Below are positions 41,423 to 50,109 of a stretch of DNA of 64,000 bases, in pieces. The position numbers and the translations under genes are program-made. The DNA lies in the NCBI RefSeq assembly GCF_024170005.1, contig NZ_JALJXJ010000012.1, forward strand, positions 162,506-226,505, read 5' to 3'. A model generated the notes under the pieces. The model had not been told where the DNA came from. It did no database searches and worked only from the letters and a program-made list of their open reading frames with translations. The first letter of the stretch is position 1, and each line of letters opens with the position of its first letter. This DNA comes from Azospirillum lipoferum (lineage in GTDB: Bacteria; Pseudomonadota; Alphaproteobacteria; Azospirillales; Azospirillaceae).

Positions 41423-42880
41423 TCAATGCTTGAAGACGGCGTCGATGTCGGCGTCGGTCTTCGGCAGGGCGGCCAGTTCGGCGAGCGTGATCGGCTTCAC
41501 CGGCGGGCGCAGCCGGTAATAGCCGACATCCGCCGGGGAGACGCCGCGCTCCGCCGCGATGACCTCGGTCACCGTCGGGCCGCAGAGCCGGCCCTGGCAC
41601 GGACCCATGCCGCAGCGCAGGAAGCTCTTGGCCTGGTTGGGGCCGGAGCAGCCGAGCCGCACCGCCTCGCGCACCGCACCGGCGGTGATCTCCTCGCAGC
41701 GGCAGACGATGGTGTCGTCGGCCGGCGCGCGGAAGGCTTCCGCCGGGGTGTAGAGCGTGTCGAGGAAGGCGCGGCCGGTCAGCGCGCGGTCGAGTGCTGC
41801 GCGATGGGGAACCGCCAGCTGGTCGCGCTGCTCGCGCCCGATGCGGCCGAGCCGGTGCAGGGCGTCGAGGGCGGCCAGCCGGCCGGCCTCCGCCGCCGCG
41901 CGGGCGCCGCCGATGCCGGCGCCGTCACCGGCCAGCGACACGCCCTCGACCGAGGTGGCGCCCCATTCGTCGGTGGTCGGACGCCAGCAGCGCTGCTGCT
42001 CGTCCCAGCGCTGGGCGCAGCCGGTGGCGTTGGCGAGGTTCAGGTTGGGGACGACGCCGTGATGCAGCAGCAGCGTGTCGGCGGGCAGCCGGTGCTCGGC
42101 GCCGTTGCGGGTGTAGACGACGCTCTTCAAGGCGCTGTCCCCGCCGATGGCACCTTCGGCGCGCAAGGCGGTGACGTTGCCGATGACGGTCAGCTTGCGC
42201 CGGACCTCCAGCATCAGCTTCATGCCCTTGCCGAGGTAAGGCGAGCGCAGGAATCCCGGCAGCAGCGGCAGGGCGGCGCGCCAGTTCTCCTTCGGTGTGG
42301 TGTCGAGGATGGCGTCGATGCGGACGCCGGCCTGGAGATACTGCCAAGCCAGCAGCCAGAGCAGCGGGCCGCTGCCCGCCATCACCGTGGCGCCCGACGG
42401 CACGAGGCCGGAGGTCTTCAGCAACACCTGCGCCGCACCGGCACCCAGCACGCCCGGCAGGGTCCAGCCGGGGATCGGGAAGGGCCGCTCCAGGGCGCCG
42501 GTCGCCAGGATGACGTGGCGGACGGTCAGCATGGATGCGGCGCCGTTGCGCGACAGGCCGATCTGGATCGGGCGGTGCCCGTCGGCCACGTCCTCGCGCG
42601 GGCGGGCGACGCTCCACACGATGGTGCCGGGCCAGTGGACGGCGCCGCTGTCGCGCAGCGGACCCAGCAGCTCGGCGCCATGCCAATAGTCGGGGCCGAG
42701 CACCTTGCGGTCGCGCACCGGGGTTTCGGTGACGGCGCGGTAGATCTGGCCGCCGGGTTCCGCCTGCTCGTCGAGCAGGACGACCGACGCGCCCTTCGAC
42801 GCGGCCAGCGCCGCGGCGGCGAGGCCGGCGGGACCGGAGCCGACGACGGCGATGTCGAAGTCAAACTTGGGGGCGCTCAT
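41423..42880 (-). CDS. FAD/NAD(P)-binding oxidoreductase, HcnB/OoxA-like subunit
   Basis: This 485-residue protein has two nucleotide-binding motifs (IAVVGSGPAGLAAAALAASK and SGATVMAGSGPLLWLLAWQ) and a C-terminal BFD-like [2Fe-2S] cluster domain with cysteines CRCEE and CGMGPCQGRLC. This is the layout of hydrogen-cyanide synthase HcnB, octopine/nopaline oxidase subunit A and D-hydroxyproline dehydrogenase alpha subunits. It forms a complex with the small ferredoxin-like subunit and the DAO subunit upstream. Its start overlaps the previous stop by four bases. The substrate is unknown; HCN synthesis is only one family option. Confidence 0.88.
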   Translation of the reverse strand: MSAPKFDFDIAVVGSGPAGLAAAALAASKGASVVLLDEQAEPGGQIYRAVTETPVRDRKVLGPDYWHGAELLGPLRDSGAVHWPGTIVWSVARPREDVADGHRPIQIGLSRNGAASMLTVRHVILATGALERPFPIPGWTLPGVLGAGAAQVLLKTSGLVPSGATVMAGSGPLLWLLAWQYLQAGVRIDAILDTTPKENWRAALPLLPGFLRSPYLGKGMKLMLEVRRKLTVIGNVTALRAEGAIGGDSALKSVVYTRNGAEHRLPADTLLLHHGVVPNLNLANATGCAQRWDEQQRCWRPTTDEWGATSVEGVSLAGDGAGIGGARAAAEAGRLAALDALHRLGRIGREQRDQLAVPHRAALDRALTGRAFLDTLYTPAEAFRAPADDTIVCRCEEITAGAVREAVRLGCSGPNQAKSFLRCGMGPCQGRLCGPTVTEVIAAERGVSPADVGYYRLRPPVKPITLAELAALPKTDADIDAVFKH

Positions 42881-43191
42881 CGCTCGACCTCGCGCTTGCC
42901 GTTCTGGGTTTCCACCGCCATGCCCGGAGCCACGCGGACCTGACAGCCCTGGCGGTTGCCGGTGCCGTCGATGGTGACGAGGCAGTCGAAGCAGACGCCC
43001 ATCATGCAGTAGGGACCGCGCGCCGCCCCGCTGACGGGGGTGGTGCGGCAGGCGGTGACGCCGTTCGCCAGCAGGGCGGCGGTGACGCTGTCGCCGGCCC
43101 GCGCGCTGGCTGGACGGCCGTCGATGGTGAAGGAAACCGTGTGCCCTGCTGCGTTGAGGGCGGTTTCGATCTCAGGCAGCCTGCGGAACAT
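42877..43191 (-). CDS. [2Fe-2S] ferredoxin-like subunit (HcnA/OoxX type)
   Basis: This is the 104-residue small subunit of the multimeric oxidase. The ligand cysteines are in the segment TACRTTPVSGAARGPYC, MMGVCFDC and QGCQVRVAPGM, the usual plan of these plant-type-like ferredoxin domains. It carries electrons between the two flavoprotein subunits. Its start overlaps the DAO subunit end by 20 bases and its stop overlaps the next start by four, so the three genes are translated as one unit. Confidence 0.86.
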   Translation of the reverse strand: MFRRLPEIETALNAAGHTVSFTIDGRPASARAGDSVTAALLANGVTACRTTPVSGAARGPYCMMGVCFDCLVTIDGTGNRQGCQVRVAPGMAVETQNGKREVER

Positions 43192-44305
43192 GGAACCTCC
43201 GGGCGCTGAAGGGCGTGAAGCTGTCGCCGAGGCCGCCGGCCGCGATCAGCGGCGCCAGCGTCAGCGCATGGTTGGCGGCAAGGGTGACGCCGCTGTGGCA
43301 GGTGGCGACGAAGGCGCCGGGCGCCGTCTTCGATTCCTCGTAGATCGGGAAGCCGTCCGGCGTCAGCACGCGCAGCGCCGCCCAGCTCCGCACCACGTTC
43401 AGCTTGCCCAGCAGCGGGAAGAAACGGATGGCGCGCTCTGCGATGGCCGAGGAAATGCCGGGTTGCAGCGTCGTGTCGAAGCCGACCTCCTCGAAGCTGT
43501 CGCCGATCATCACCCCGCCTTCGTCGGTCTGGCGGACATAAACGGTGGGGTGATGCAGGAAGGGGGCGGTCTTCTCGGTGACGATGACATGGCCGCGCTG
43601 CGGGCGGACGGGGGCCGACAGCCCGACCATCGGCGCCAGCCGGGCGCCGTCATGGCCGGCGGCCAGCACGATCTTGCCGGCGCGGACTTCGCCGCCTGCG
43701 GTGGTCATGCGGAAGCCGCCGTCGCGATGCTCGATGCGCTCGACCCGGTGGTTGGGACGGTAATCGACGCCCAGCAGGCCGATGCCCTTGTGCAGGGTGC
43801 GCAGGAGGCGCAGCGAGTTGCAGTGGCCGTCCAGCGGGCAATAGGTGCCGCCGACCACGTCCGGCCCGATGAAGGGCAGTTCCTTGCGCAGCGTCTCGCG
43901 GTCCATCACCTCGTAGGGGTAACGGATCATGTCGGGCTGGTTGTGCAGCCGCATCATGGTGTTGGCGCGGGCCTGCAAATCCTCTTCCGACAGCATCGGC
44001 ATGAAGCCGCCGGGACGGCGGTAGGCGACGTCCAGGCCGGTCTGTTCGCGCAGCAGGTCGGCGAAGCCGCTCCAGTCGTCGGAGGACTTCTTGGTCCAGC
44101 CGGCATATTCCGGCATGCCAAGGCCCTTGCCCTGCACCCAGACCAGGGCGAAGTTGCCGCGCGACGGCCGCACGGCGATGTCGCCCTCGTCCAGCATGGC
44201 GACCGTCTGGCCGGCACGGGCGAGACCCCAGGCCATCGCCGATCCGACCAGCCCGCCGCCGATCACGGCGACGTCGTATTCTCCGCCCCGACTGGGCTGC
44301 GTCAT
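43172..44305 (-). CDS. FAD-dependent DAO-family oxidase, HcnC/OoxB-like subunit
   Basis: The 377-residue flavoprotein starts at the ATG at 44305 (GGAGTGGAG upstream). It has the Rossmann motif YDVAVIGGGLVGSAMAWGLA and the DAO body, with GGTYCPLDGHCNSLRLLRT, TAGGEVRAGKIVLAAGHDG and RVLTPDGFPIYEESK near the FAD site. It is the catalytic amine-oxidising subunit partnered by the [2Fe-2S] and HcnB-like proteins. It is the first gene of the seven-gene minus-strand string, which reads on to the RidA genes, and is divergent from the LysR gene. Confidence 0.88.
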   Translation of the reverse strand: MTQPSRGGEYDVAVIGGGLVGSAMAWGLARAGQTVAMLDEGDIAVRPSRGNFALVWVQGKGLGMPEYAGWTKKSSDDWSGFADLLREQTGLDVAYRRPGGFMPMLSEEDLQARANTMMRLHNQPDMIRYPYEVMDRETLRKELPFIGPDVVGGTYCPLDGHCNSLRLLRTLHKGIGLLGVDYRPNHRVERIEHRDGGFRMTTAGGEVRAGKIVLAAGHDGARLAPMVGLSAPVRPQRGHVIVTEKTAPFLHHPTVYVRQTDEGGVMIGDSFEEVGFDTTLQPGISSAIAERAIRFFPLLGKLNVVRSWAALRVLTPDGFPIYEESKTAPGAFVATCHSGVTLAANHALTLAPLIAAGGLGDSFTPFSARRFHVPQAA

Positions 44306-44729
44306 CGTCTCCACTCCCGCCGCCGCCGCACCGTTCCCCGTGCGCATCGGCCGCCGCATTTATCGTGTGGCGCGCATCGCCCCATCCGGCACCCGCATAC
44401 AGTGTCGAATATTTGACGATACGCCGTAAATCTTTGAGGTCGCGCCGGATCTGCCGGCGTTACACATGGATGTATTGCAAACTGCAGGGTTTTCTTTGCC
44501 GGAGCACCGCGGGAGTCTGTCCTATGCTCCCCGACGGTGCCCCCAAGTTCCCGTGATCCTTGCGACAGCATCGGCAGCCAACCTATAACTGTCAAATCAG
44601 ATCGAAGGGGCGTTTCATGTCTGAATGTTATGATTCGGCGGGGGGTGGTGAGGTTTTGGGGGGAGACGGCCCCCCTCTCTCCCCCGGGGAGAGGGGACTA
44701 AGGCCGATTTGGGCTATGGGGCGGGCGCC
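44306..44729. promoter_or_regulatory. Divergent spacer between oxidase operon and LysR gene, with REP-like hairpin
   Basis: This 424-base spacer must hold the promoters of both directions. It contains AT-rich stretches (about 44390-44440 and 44580-44640) and the palindrome CCCCTCTCTCCCCCGGGGAGAGGGG at 44672-44696, in two pieces CCCCTCTCTCCCC and CGGGGAGAGGGG, a member of the repeat family. No clean promoter hexamers or LysR box were assigned. Confidence 0.5.
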
Positions 44730-45647
44730 ATGATCAATCCGCGCCAGATCGAGGCCTTCCGCGCCGTCATGCTGACCGGCGGCATCACCGCGGCGGCGGA
44801 ACTGCTGAACATCTCGCAGCCGGCGGTCAGCCGGCTGATCGGCGACCTGCAATATGCGCTGAAGCTGACCCTGTTCGAGCGGCGCGGACCGCGCATCGCG
44901 CCGACCAGCGAGGCGATCTCGCTCTATCAGGTGGTCGACCGCGCCTTCGTCGGGCTGGAACTGATCGAGCAGACGGCGCGCGACCTGACCGCGAGGCGCA
45001 GCGGGGCGCTGCGGGTGGCGGCGATGCCGGCGCTGGGGGTGGGGTTCCTGCCGCGCTATGTCGCGCGCTTCCTCAGCGACCGGCCGCGGGTGGACATCGC
45101 GCTGCGCGGCAGCACCTCGCCGATCATCCTGGACTGGGTGGCGACCGGCCAGTGCGAGCTGGGCTTCGCCCACACCCCCATCGACCATGCGGCGGTGCTG
45201 ACCGAGAAGATCCACGGGATTCCCGCCGTCGCCATCCTGCCGCCCGGCCATCCGCTGGCCGCCAGGGACGTGCTGGCACCGAAGGATTTCGAGGGGGAGA
45301 GCTTCATCTCCACCACCCCGCCGGCCCTGCTGCGCTCCCGCATCGACACCATCTTCGCCGATCACGACGTGTCGCGGCTGATGCGGGTGGAAACCCAGCT
45401 GACGATGAACGCCTGCGCCATGGTGGCGGCCGGGTACGGCATGTCGATCGTCGACCCCTTCACCGCCCAGGATTATGTCCCGCACGGGCTGGTCGTCCGC
45501 CCGTTCGAGCCGCGCATCGGCTTCGACATCGCCATCCTGCGCTCCGCCCAGGTGCCGCTGTCGATGATCGCCGAGGACTTCCTGGCCGGCTTCATGGAGG
45601 AGGCGATCCGCTTCCGCGACAATTTTCTCGGGATTGGCGGCGCCTGA
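44730..45647 (+). CDS. LysR-family transcriptional regulator
   Basis: The 305-residue regulator has the winged helix MINPRQIEAFRAVMLTGGIT and ISQPAVSRLIGDLQYALKLT and a typical effector domain ending with NFLGIGG. Its subgroup resembles regulators of amino-acid and opine metabolism. It lies between the divergent amine-oxidase operon and the spermidine/putrescine-type importer genes, and may control both. The ATG at 44730 is the first codon giving the conserved N-terminus; its ribosome site is weak. Confidence 0.9.
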   Translation: MINPRQIEAFRAVMLTGGITAAAELLNISQPAVSRLIGDLQYALKLTLFERRGPRIAPTSEAISLYQVVDRAFVGLELIEQTARDLTARRSGALRVAAMPALGVGFLPRYVARFLSDRPRVDIALRGSTSPIILDWVATGQCELGFAHTPIDHAAVLTEKIHGIPAVAILPPGHPLAARDVLAPKDFEGESFISTTPPALLRSRIDTIFADHDVSRLMRVETQLTMNACAMVAAGYGMSIVDPFTAQDYVPHGLVVRPFEPRIGFDIAILRSAQVPLSMIAEDFLAGFMEEAIRFRDNFLGIGGA

Positions 45648-45918
45648 AAGCCCCCTCAACTCGTTCGCAGCACGGAATTATAACATTACCGGATGAATGA
45701 TGGCGGGAATTCGATTTGACGGTTATGTGACCGCACCATCACCCTTGATCCATGTCCCGGGCGCGAAGCCTCAAGAAGAACAGCCCGCAGCAGACGGCCG
45801 GCAAGGTCAAATGCGGTAAAAGCGGTGCTCCGGAGCGCAATCGACATGCGGTCCGCAGATCGGGCTCCGATGAATCCGGGATCGTAAACAGGGACACAGG
45901 CTCTAGAGGAGAATGACG
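45648..45918. other. Spacer upstream of the importer operon
   Basis: About 270 bases. A 54-codon open frame (45752-45916) exists but has no ribosome site. The importer start at 45919 has GGAG seven bases upstream. No promoter hexamers could be assigned with confidence. Confidence 0.45.
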
Positions 45919-46968
45919 ATGCGCTCGGTGATGTGCGGGTTGATGGCGACGGCGGCCCTGTGGTGCGGCATGGCCGCGGTGCAGACGGCCCAGGCCCAGG
46001 AAAAGACGCTCTATGTCGCCGCCTATGGCGGGTCGTTCGAGCAGACCATGCGCAAGGACATCATCCCGGCCTTCGAGAAGGCGAACGGGGTGAAGATCGA
46101 GTATGTCGCCGGCAACTCCACCGACAACCTCGCCAAGCTGCAAGCCCAGAAGGGCAACCAGCAGATCGACGTCGTCATCCTCGACGACGGCCCGATGTAC
46201 CAGGCGGTGGCGCTGAACTTCTGCGCCGACCTGGAGAAGGCGCCGGTCTACGACCAGCTCTACGATCTGGCGAAGATGCCGTCGGGCAAGGCGGTCAATT
46301 TCGGCGCGGTCGGCACCGGCATCCTCTACAACAAGGCCTATTTCGACGAGAACAAGATCCCGGCCCCGACCTCGTGGAAGGACATCGAGGATCCGCGCTT
46401 CAAGAAGAAGCTGGCGATCCCGCCGATCAACAACAGCTACGGCCTGCACGCGCTGGTGATGATGGCCCGCCTGAACGGCGGCGGCGAGACCAACATCGAG
46501 CCGGGATTCAAGGAGTTCAAGGACAAGATCAACCCGAACGTGCTGGCCTACGAGCCGTCGCCGGGCAAGATGACCGAGCTGTTCCAGAGCAACCAGGCCG
46601 TCATCGCCGTCTGGGGCTCGGGCCGCGCCAAGGCGCTGGCCGACACCGGCTTCCCCGCCACCTTCGTCTATCCCAAGGAAGGCGGCATCGTGCTGGGCTC
46701 CGCCGCCTGCCAGATCGCCGGCAGCAAGAATGCGCCCGAAGCGCAGAAGTTCATCCAGCACATGCTGGGCGTCGAGGCGCAGACCGCGCTCGCCGTCAGC
46801 GCCGGCTTCGGCCCGGTGAACAAGACGGTCGAGCTGCCCGCCGAGAAGCAGGCCGGCATCCCCTACGGTCCGGAGCAGGTCGGCAAGCTGCTGGTGGTGG
46901 ATTGGGACACCATCAACAAGAACCGCGAGGTCTGGAACAAGCGCTGGACCCGCGAGATCGAGCGCTGA
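45919..46968 (+). CDS. ABC transporter substrate-binding protein (polyamine/opine type)
   Basis: The 349-residue periplasmic protein has a signal peptide (cleaved about TAQAQEKTLYVAAYGGSFEQ) and the PotD-like solute-binding fold, with VVILDDGPMYQAVAL, GTGILYNKAYFDE and SQFQSNQ-type segments (seen as ELFQSNQAVIAVWGSGR). It delivers a cationic or opine-like small molecule to the permeases below. The ATG at 45919 is chosen over 45913 because GGAG is at proper distance. The adjacent oxidase operon suggests that the imported amine is its substrate (inference). Confidence 0.9.
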   Translation: MRSVMCGLMATAALWCGMAAVQTAQAQEKTLYVAAYGGSFEQTMRKDIIPAFEKANGVKIEYVAGNSTDNLAKLQAQKGNQQIDVVILDDGPMYQAVALNFCADLEKAPVYDQLYDLAKMPSGKAVNFGAVGTGILYNKAYFDENKIPAPTSWKDIEDPRFKKKLAIPPINNSYGLHALVMMARLNGGGETNIEPGFKEFKDKINPNVLAYEPSPGKMTELFQSNQAVIAVWGSGRAKALADTGFPATFVYPKEGGIVLGSAACQIAGSKNAPEAQKFIQHMLGVEAQTALAVSAGFGPVNKTVELPAEKQAGIPYGPEQVGKLLVVDWDTINKNREVWNKRWTREIER

Positions 46969-46980
46969 GGTAGGGGGCTT

Positions 46981-47070
46981 ATCCCCTCTCCCCGCTTTCG
47001 GCGGACCAAGGGTCCGCCTGTCGCGTCAGCGCAAACGAAGTTTGCGCGTGAGCGGGGGGAGAGGGGATAT
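46981..47070. repeat. 90-base palindromic element with two internal palindromes
   Basis: Ends ATCCCCTCTCCCC and GGGGAGAGGGGAT are inverted. Inside are GGCGGACC-AAG-GGTCCGCC (47000-47018) and GCGCAAAC-GAA-GTTTGCGC (47029-47047). A nearly identical copy in opposite orientation lies at 53072-53154. It separates the binding-protein gene from the ATPase gene. Confidence 0.85.
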
Positions 47071-47090
47071 AGGGAAAGGGAGACGACGGC

Positions 47091-48143
47091 ATGGCTTATC
47101 TGGTTCTCGACCAACTGACCAAGCGCTTCGGAAACTGGACGGCGGTCGACAACGTCTCGCTGACCGTTGAGAAGGGCGAACTGATTTCGCTGCTGGGGCC
47201 GTCGGGCTGCGGCAAGACCACCACCTTGCAGATGATCGCCGGCTTCCTCGACGCCGACGGCGGGCGGGTGATGCTGGACGGCCAGGATCTGCTGGCGAAG
47301 AAGCCGAACGAGCGCGGGCTGGGCATCGTCTTCCAGAGCTATGCCCTGTTCCCGCACATGACCGCGGCGGAGAACGTCGCCTTCGGGCTGGAGATGCGCA
47401 GGATCGCTCGCGCCGACCGCGACCGCATGGTCGCCGACGCGCTGAAGCTGGTCGGGCTGGAGCAGTATGGCGACCGCCACCCGCGCCGCATGTCGGGCGG
47501 CCAGCAGCAGCGCGTCGCCCTGGCGCGCGCGCTGGTGATCAAGCCGAGCCTGCTGCTGCTCGACGAGCCGCTGTCGAACCTGGACGCCAAGATGCGCGAG
47601 GAGATGCAGATCGAGCTGCGCCGCATCCAGCGCACCGTCGGCACCACCATGATCCTCGTCACCCACGACCAGTCGGAGGCGATGGCGCTGTCCGACCGCG
47701 TGGTGGTGATGAACAAGGGCCGCATCCAGCAGGTCGCCACCCCGCAGGAGGCCTACGACCACCCGGCCAACGCCTTCGTCGCCAATTTCCTCGGCCGCAC
47801 CAACCTGCTGCCGGGCATGGTCGGCGGCGGGGCGGGCGGGACCGTCATCACGGTGGCCGACAGCGTCTGGCCGGTGGCGCAGCCGATGGCGGCGGGTCCG
47901 GGGGCGCTGGCCGTGCGGCCGGAAAAGATCGGCTTCGTCGATGCCGGCGGCCTCAGCGGCACCGTGCTGGCCCGCGTCTTCCAGGGCACGCAATGGCTGT
48001 TCGAGATCGAGACCGCCGCCGGCCGGCTGATGGTGATCCGCCAGCATGACGGCTCGCCCCTGCCGGCGGAGCGCGAGCGGGTGATGGTCGGCTGGCGGAC
48101 GGACGACATGGCGGTGATGCCCGCCGACCGGGAGGCGGCATGA
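47091..48143 (+). CDS. ABC transporter ATP-binding protein (PotA type)
   Basis: The 350-residue ATPase has Walker A GPSGCGKTT, Q-loop FQSYALFPHMT, signature MSGGQQQRVALARAL, Walker B LLLLDEPLSNLD and the H-loop LVTHDQ. A C-terminal TOBE-type domain (about 270-350) is typical of polyamine- and sugar-type importers and often mediates regulation. It powers the two PotB/PotC-like permeases that follow with four-base overlaps. Gene order SBP, ATPase, permease, permease is standard. Confidence 0.94.
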   Translation: MAYLVLDQLTKRFGNWTAVDNVSLTVEKGELISLLGPSGCGKTTTLQMIAGFLDADGGRVMLDGQDLLAKKPNERGLGIVFQSYALFPHMTAAENVAFGLEMRRIARADRDRMVADALKLVGLEQYGDRHPRRMSGGQQQRVALARALVIKPSLLLLDEPLSNLDAKMREEMQIELRRIQRTVGTTMILVTHDQSEAMALSDRVVVMNKGRIQQVATPQEAYDHPANAFVANFLGRTNLLPGMVGGGAGGTVITVADSVWPVAQPMAAGPGALAVRPEKIGFVDAGGLSGTVLARVFQGTQWLFEIETAAGRLMVIRQHDGSPLPAERERVMVGWRTDDMAVMPADREAA

Positions 48144-49078
48144 GCATGGCGGCATCCACCGATAGCCAAGTGCAGGCGACTGCCGCAAATCCCTCCACCC
48201 ACGCACCGCCGCCGCGCCGGCCGCGCCGCTGGCCCTGGACGCCCTATCTGCTGAGCGCGCCGGGGCTGGCGCTGTTCGCGGTGCTGCTGCTGGTGCCGCT
48301 GGTCATGACCTTCCTGTTGTCGCTGAACAGCTTCAGCTTCTATGGCGGCATCGAGAATGTCTGGCAGATCGGCAACTATGCCGACATCATCGCCGACAGC
48401 TACTTCCACGAGGTGTTCCTGCGCACCTTCCGCATCGCCGCGGTGGTGACGCTGCTCTGCGCGCTGTTCGGCGCGCCGGAGGCCTACATCCTGCGGCGGA
48501 TGAAGTCGCCCTGGCGGGGCCTGTGCCTGCTGATCGTGCTGGGGCCGCTGCTGATCTCGGTGGTGTCGCGCACGCTGGGCTGGGCGCTGCTGTTCGGCTC
48601 GACCGGGCTGGTCAACCAGGGGCTGATGGCGATGGGGCTGATCGCGACGCCCATCGAGTTCATGTACACCGAGACCGGCGTCATCATCGCGCTGACCCAT
48701 GTGCTGGTGCCCTTCATGGTGCTGTCGGTCTGGGCCTCGCTCCAGCGGCTCGACCCGCAGGTGGAGAATGCGGCGCTGTCGCTGGGCGCCGGGCCGCTGA
48801 CGGTGATGCGCCGGGTGGTGCTGCCGCAGATCGTGCCGGGCATCCTGTCGGGCTCGATCATCGTCTTCGCGCTGGCGGCCAGCGCCTTCGCCACCCCGGC
48901 GATCATCGGCGGGCGGCGGCTGAAGGTGGCGGCGACGCTCGCCTATGACGAGTTCCTGAACACGCTGAACTGGCCCTTGGGCGCCACGGTGGCGGTGCTG
49001 CTGCTGATCGCCAACGTCGTCATCATCGTCGGCTGCAACCGGCTGGTCGAACGTCGCTACAAACAGGTGTTCGAATGA
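48140..49078 (+). CDS. ABC transporter permease (PotB type)
   Basis: The 312-residue inner-membrane protein has about six hydrophobic segments; the first, LSAPGLALFAVLLLVPLVMT, is preceded by a Pro/Arg-rich cytoplasmic tail. It carries the EAA-type loop LSLGAGPLTVMRRVVLPQIV (about residues 213-232), which docks on the ATPase. It overlaps the ATPase gene by four bases and the next permease by four bases. It forms the channel with the PotC-like partner. Confidence 0.93.
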   Translation: MSMAASTDSQVQATAANPSTHAPPPRRPRRWPWTPYLLSAPGLALFAVLLLVPLVMTFLLSLNSFSFYGGIENVWQIGNYADIIADSYFHEVFLRTFRIAAVVTLLCALFGAPEAYILRRMKSPWRGLCLLIVLGPLLISVVSRTLGWALLFGSTGLVNQGLMAMGLIATPIEFMYTETGVIIALTHVLVPFMVLSVWASLQRLDPQVENAALSLGAGPLTVMRRVVLPQIVPGILSGSIIVFALAASAFATPAIIGGRRLKVAATLAYDEFLNTLNWPLGATVAVLLLIANVVIIVGCNRLVERRYKQVFE

Positions 49079-49875
49079 ACCGCAACGGCCCGATCGCGCT
49101 GATCTTCCATGTCCTGTTCCTGGGATTTCTGCTGGCGCCGATCCTGATCGTCTGCGCGGTGGCCTTCACCTCGCAGGGCTACCTGTCGCTGCCGACCGAG
49201 GGGCTGTCGCTGCGCTGGTTCCGCGCCATCGGCGACAATCCGGAATTCATCCGCGCCTTCAAGGACAGTTTGCTGCTGGGGGCGGTGTCCTCCACCCTGG
49301 CGATCCTGGTGGCGGTGCCGGCCGCACTCGCCATCGCGCGCCACCAGTTCTTCGGGCGCGAGGCGATCCAGGCGCTGTTCCTGTCGCCGCTGATGGTGCC
49401 GCACATCGTGCTCGGCATCGCCTTCCTGCGCTTCTTCACCATGATCGGGCTGGGCGGCACCTTCGCCGGGCTGGTGCTGAGCCATGTCATCATCATCCTG
49501 CCCTTCGCGCTGCGGCTGATCCTGGCGGCGTCCACCGGCATGGACCGGGCGGTGGAGAACGCCGCCGCCTCGCTGGGTGCCTCCTCCTGGACCTGCTTCC
49601 GCCGGGTGACGCTGCCGCTGATCCTGCCGGGTGTGGCGAGCGGCTGGGTGCTGGCCTTCATCAACAGCTTCGACGAGGTGACGATGACCGTCTTCATCGC
49701 CTCGCCGGAGACCACCACCCTGCCCGTCCGCCTGTTCCTCTACATCCAGGACAACATCGACCCGCTGGTCGCGGCGGTGTCGGCGGTGCTGATCTTCCTG
49801 ACCGTGGCCGCCATGCTGGTGCTCGACCGCGTCTATGGGCTGGAGCGGCTGCTGGTCGGCAAGGGCCGCGACTGA
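49075..49875 (+). CDS. ABC transporter permease (PotC type)
   Basis: The 266-residue partner permease has about six membrane segments, starting with ALIFHVLFLGFLLAPILIVC, and the EAA-type loop AASLGASSWTCFRRVTLPLI. Its start overlaps the PotB-like stop by four bases. It is the last gene of the importer operon, which ends at a strong terminator 38 bases beyond the stop. Confidence 0.93.
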   Translation: MNRNGPIALIFHVLFLGFLLAPILIVCAVAFTSQGYLSLPTEGLSLRWFRAIGDNPEFIRAFKDSLLLGAVSSTLAILVAVPAALAIARHQFFGREAIQALFLSPLMVPHIVLGIAFLRFFTMIGLGGTFAGLVLSHVIIILPFALRLILAASTGMDRAVENAAASLGASSWTCFRRVTLPLILPGVASGWVLAFINSFDEVTMTVFIASPETTTLPVRLFLYIQDNIDPLVAAVSAVLIFLTVAAMLVLDRVYGLERLLVGKGRD

Positions 49876-49913
49876 CGGCGGCGCTTCTTCCTCAAGGTTT
49901 CCTCCCTGGACTG

Positions 49914-49944
49914 CCCCGCACCTGCCCGGTGCGGGGTTTTTTTT
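49914..49944 (+). terminator. Rho-independent terminator of the importer operon
   Basis: CCCCGCACC pairs perfectly with GGTGCGGGG over nine bases around the loop TGCCC, directly followed by eight T residues (49937-49944). This is a textbook intrinsic terminator downstream of the PotC-type gene. Confidence 0.95.
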
Positions 49945-50109
49945 GCGCGGCATCGGAGCCGTTCCGCCGATGGTTGAGAGCGCAAATGATTCGCCTGCGC
50001 CATTTTCTGTGTTGACCGCAGGGGGCATGCGGACGTACTTTTAACCAGCCGGTTAAAACATAGCGACCGCCACACTGGTCGCCCCGAGCCCGCCGGCCGG
50101 AGGAGACGC

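Noticed and set aside
38738..44305. Hydrogen cyanide synthase operon
   Set aside because: The subunit layout fits HcnABC, but the same layout serves opine and hydroxyproline enzymes, and RidA plus importer genes argue for catabolism; HCN was not claimed.
45752..45916. 54-codon open frame before the importer
   Set aside because: It has no ribosome site, no conserved feature, and ends across the start region of the binding-protein gene.
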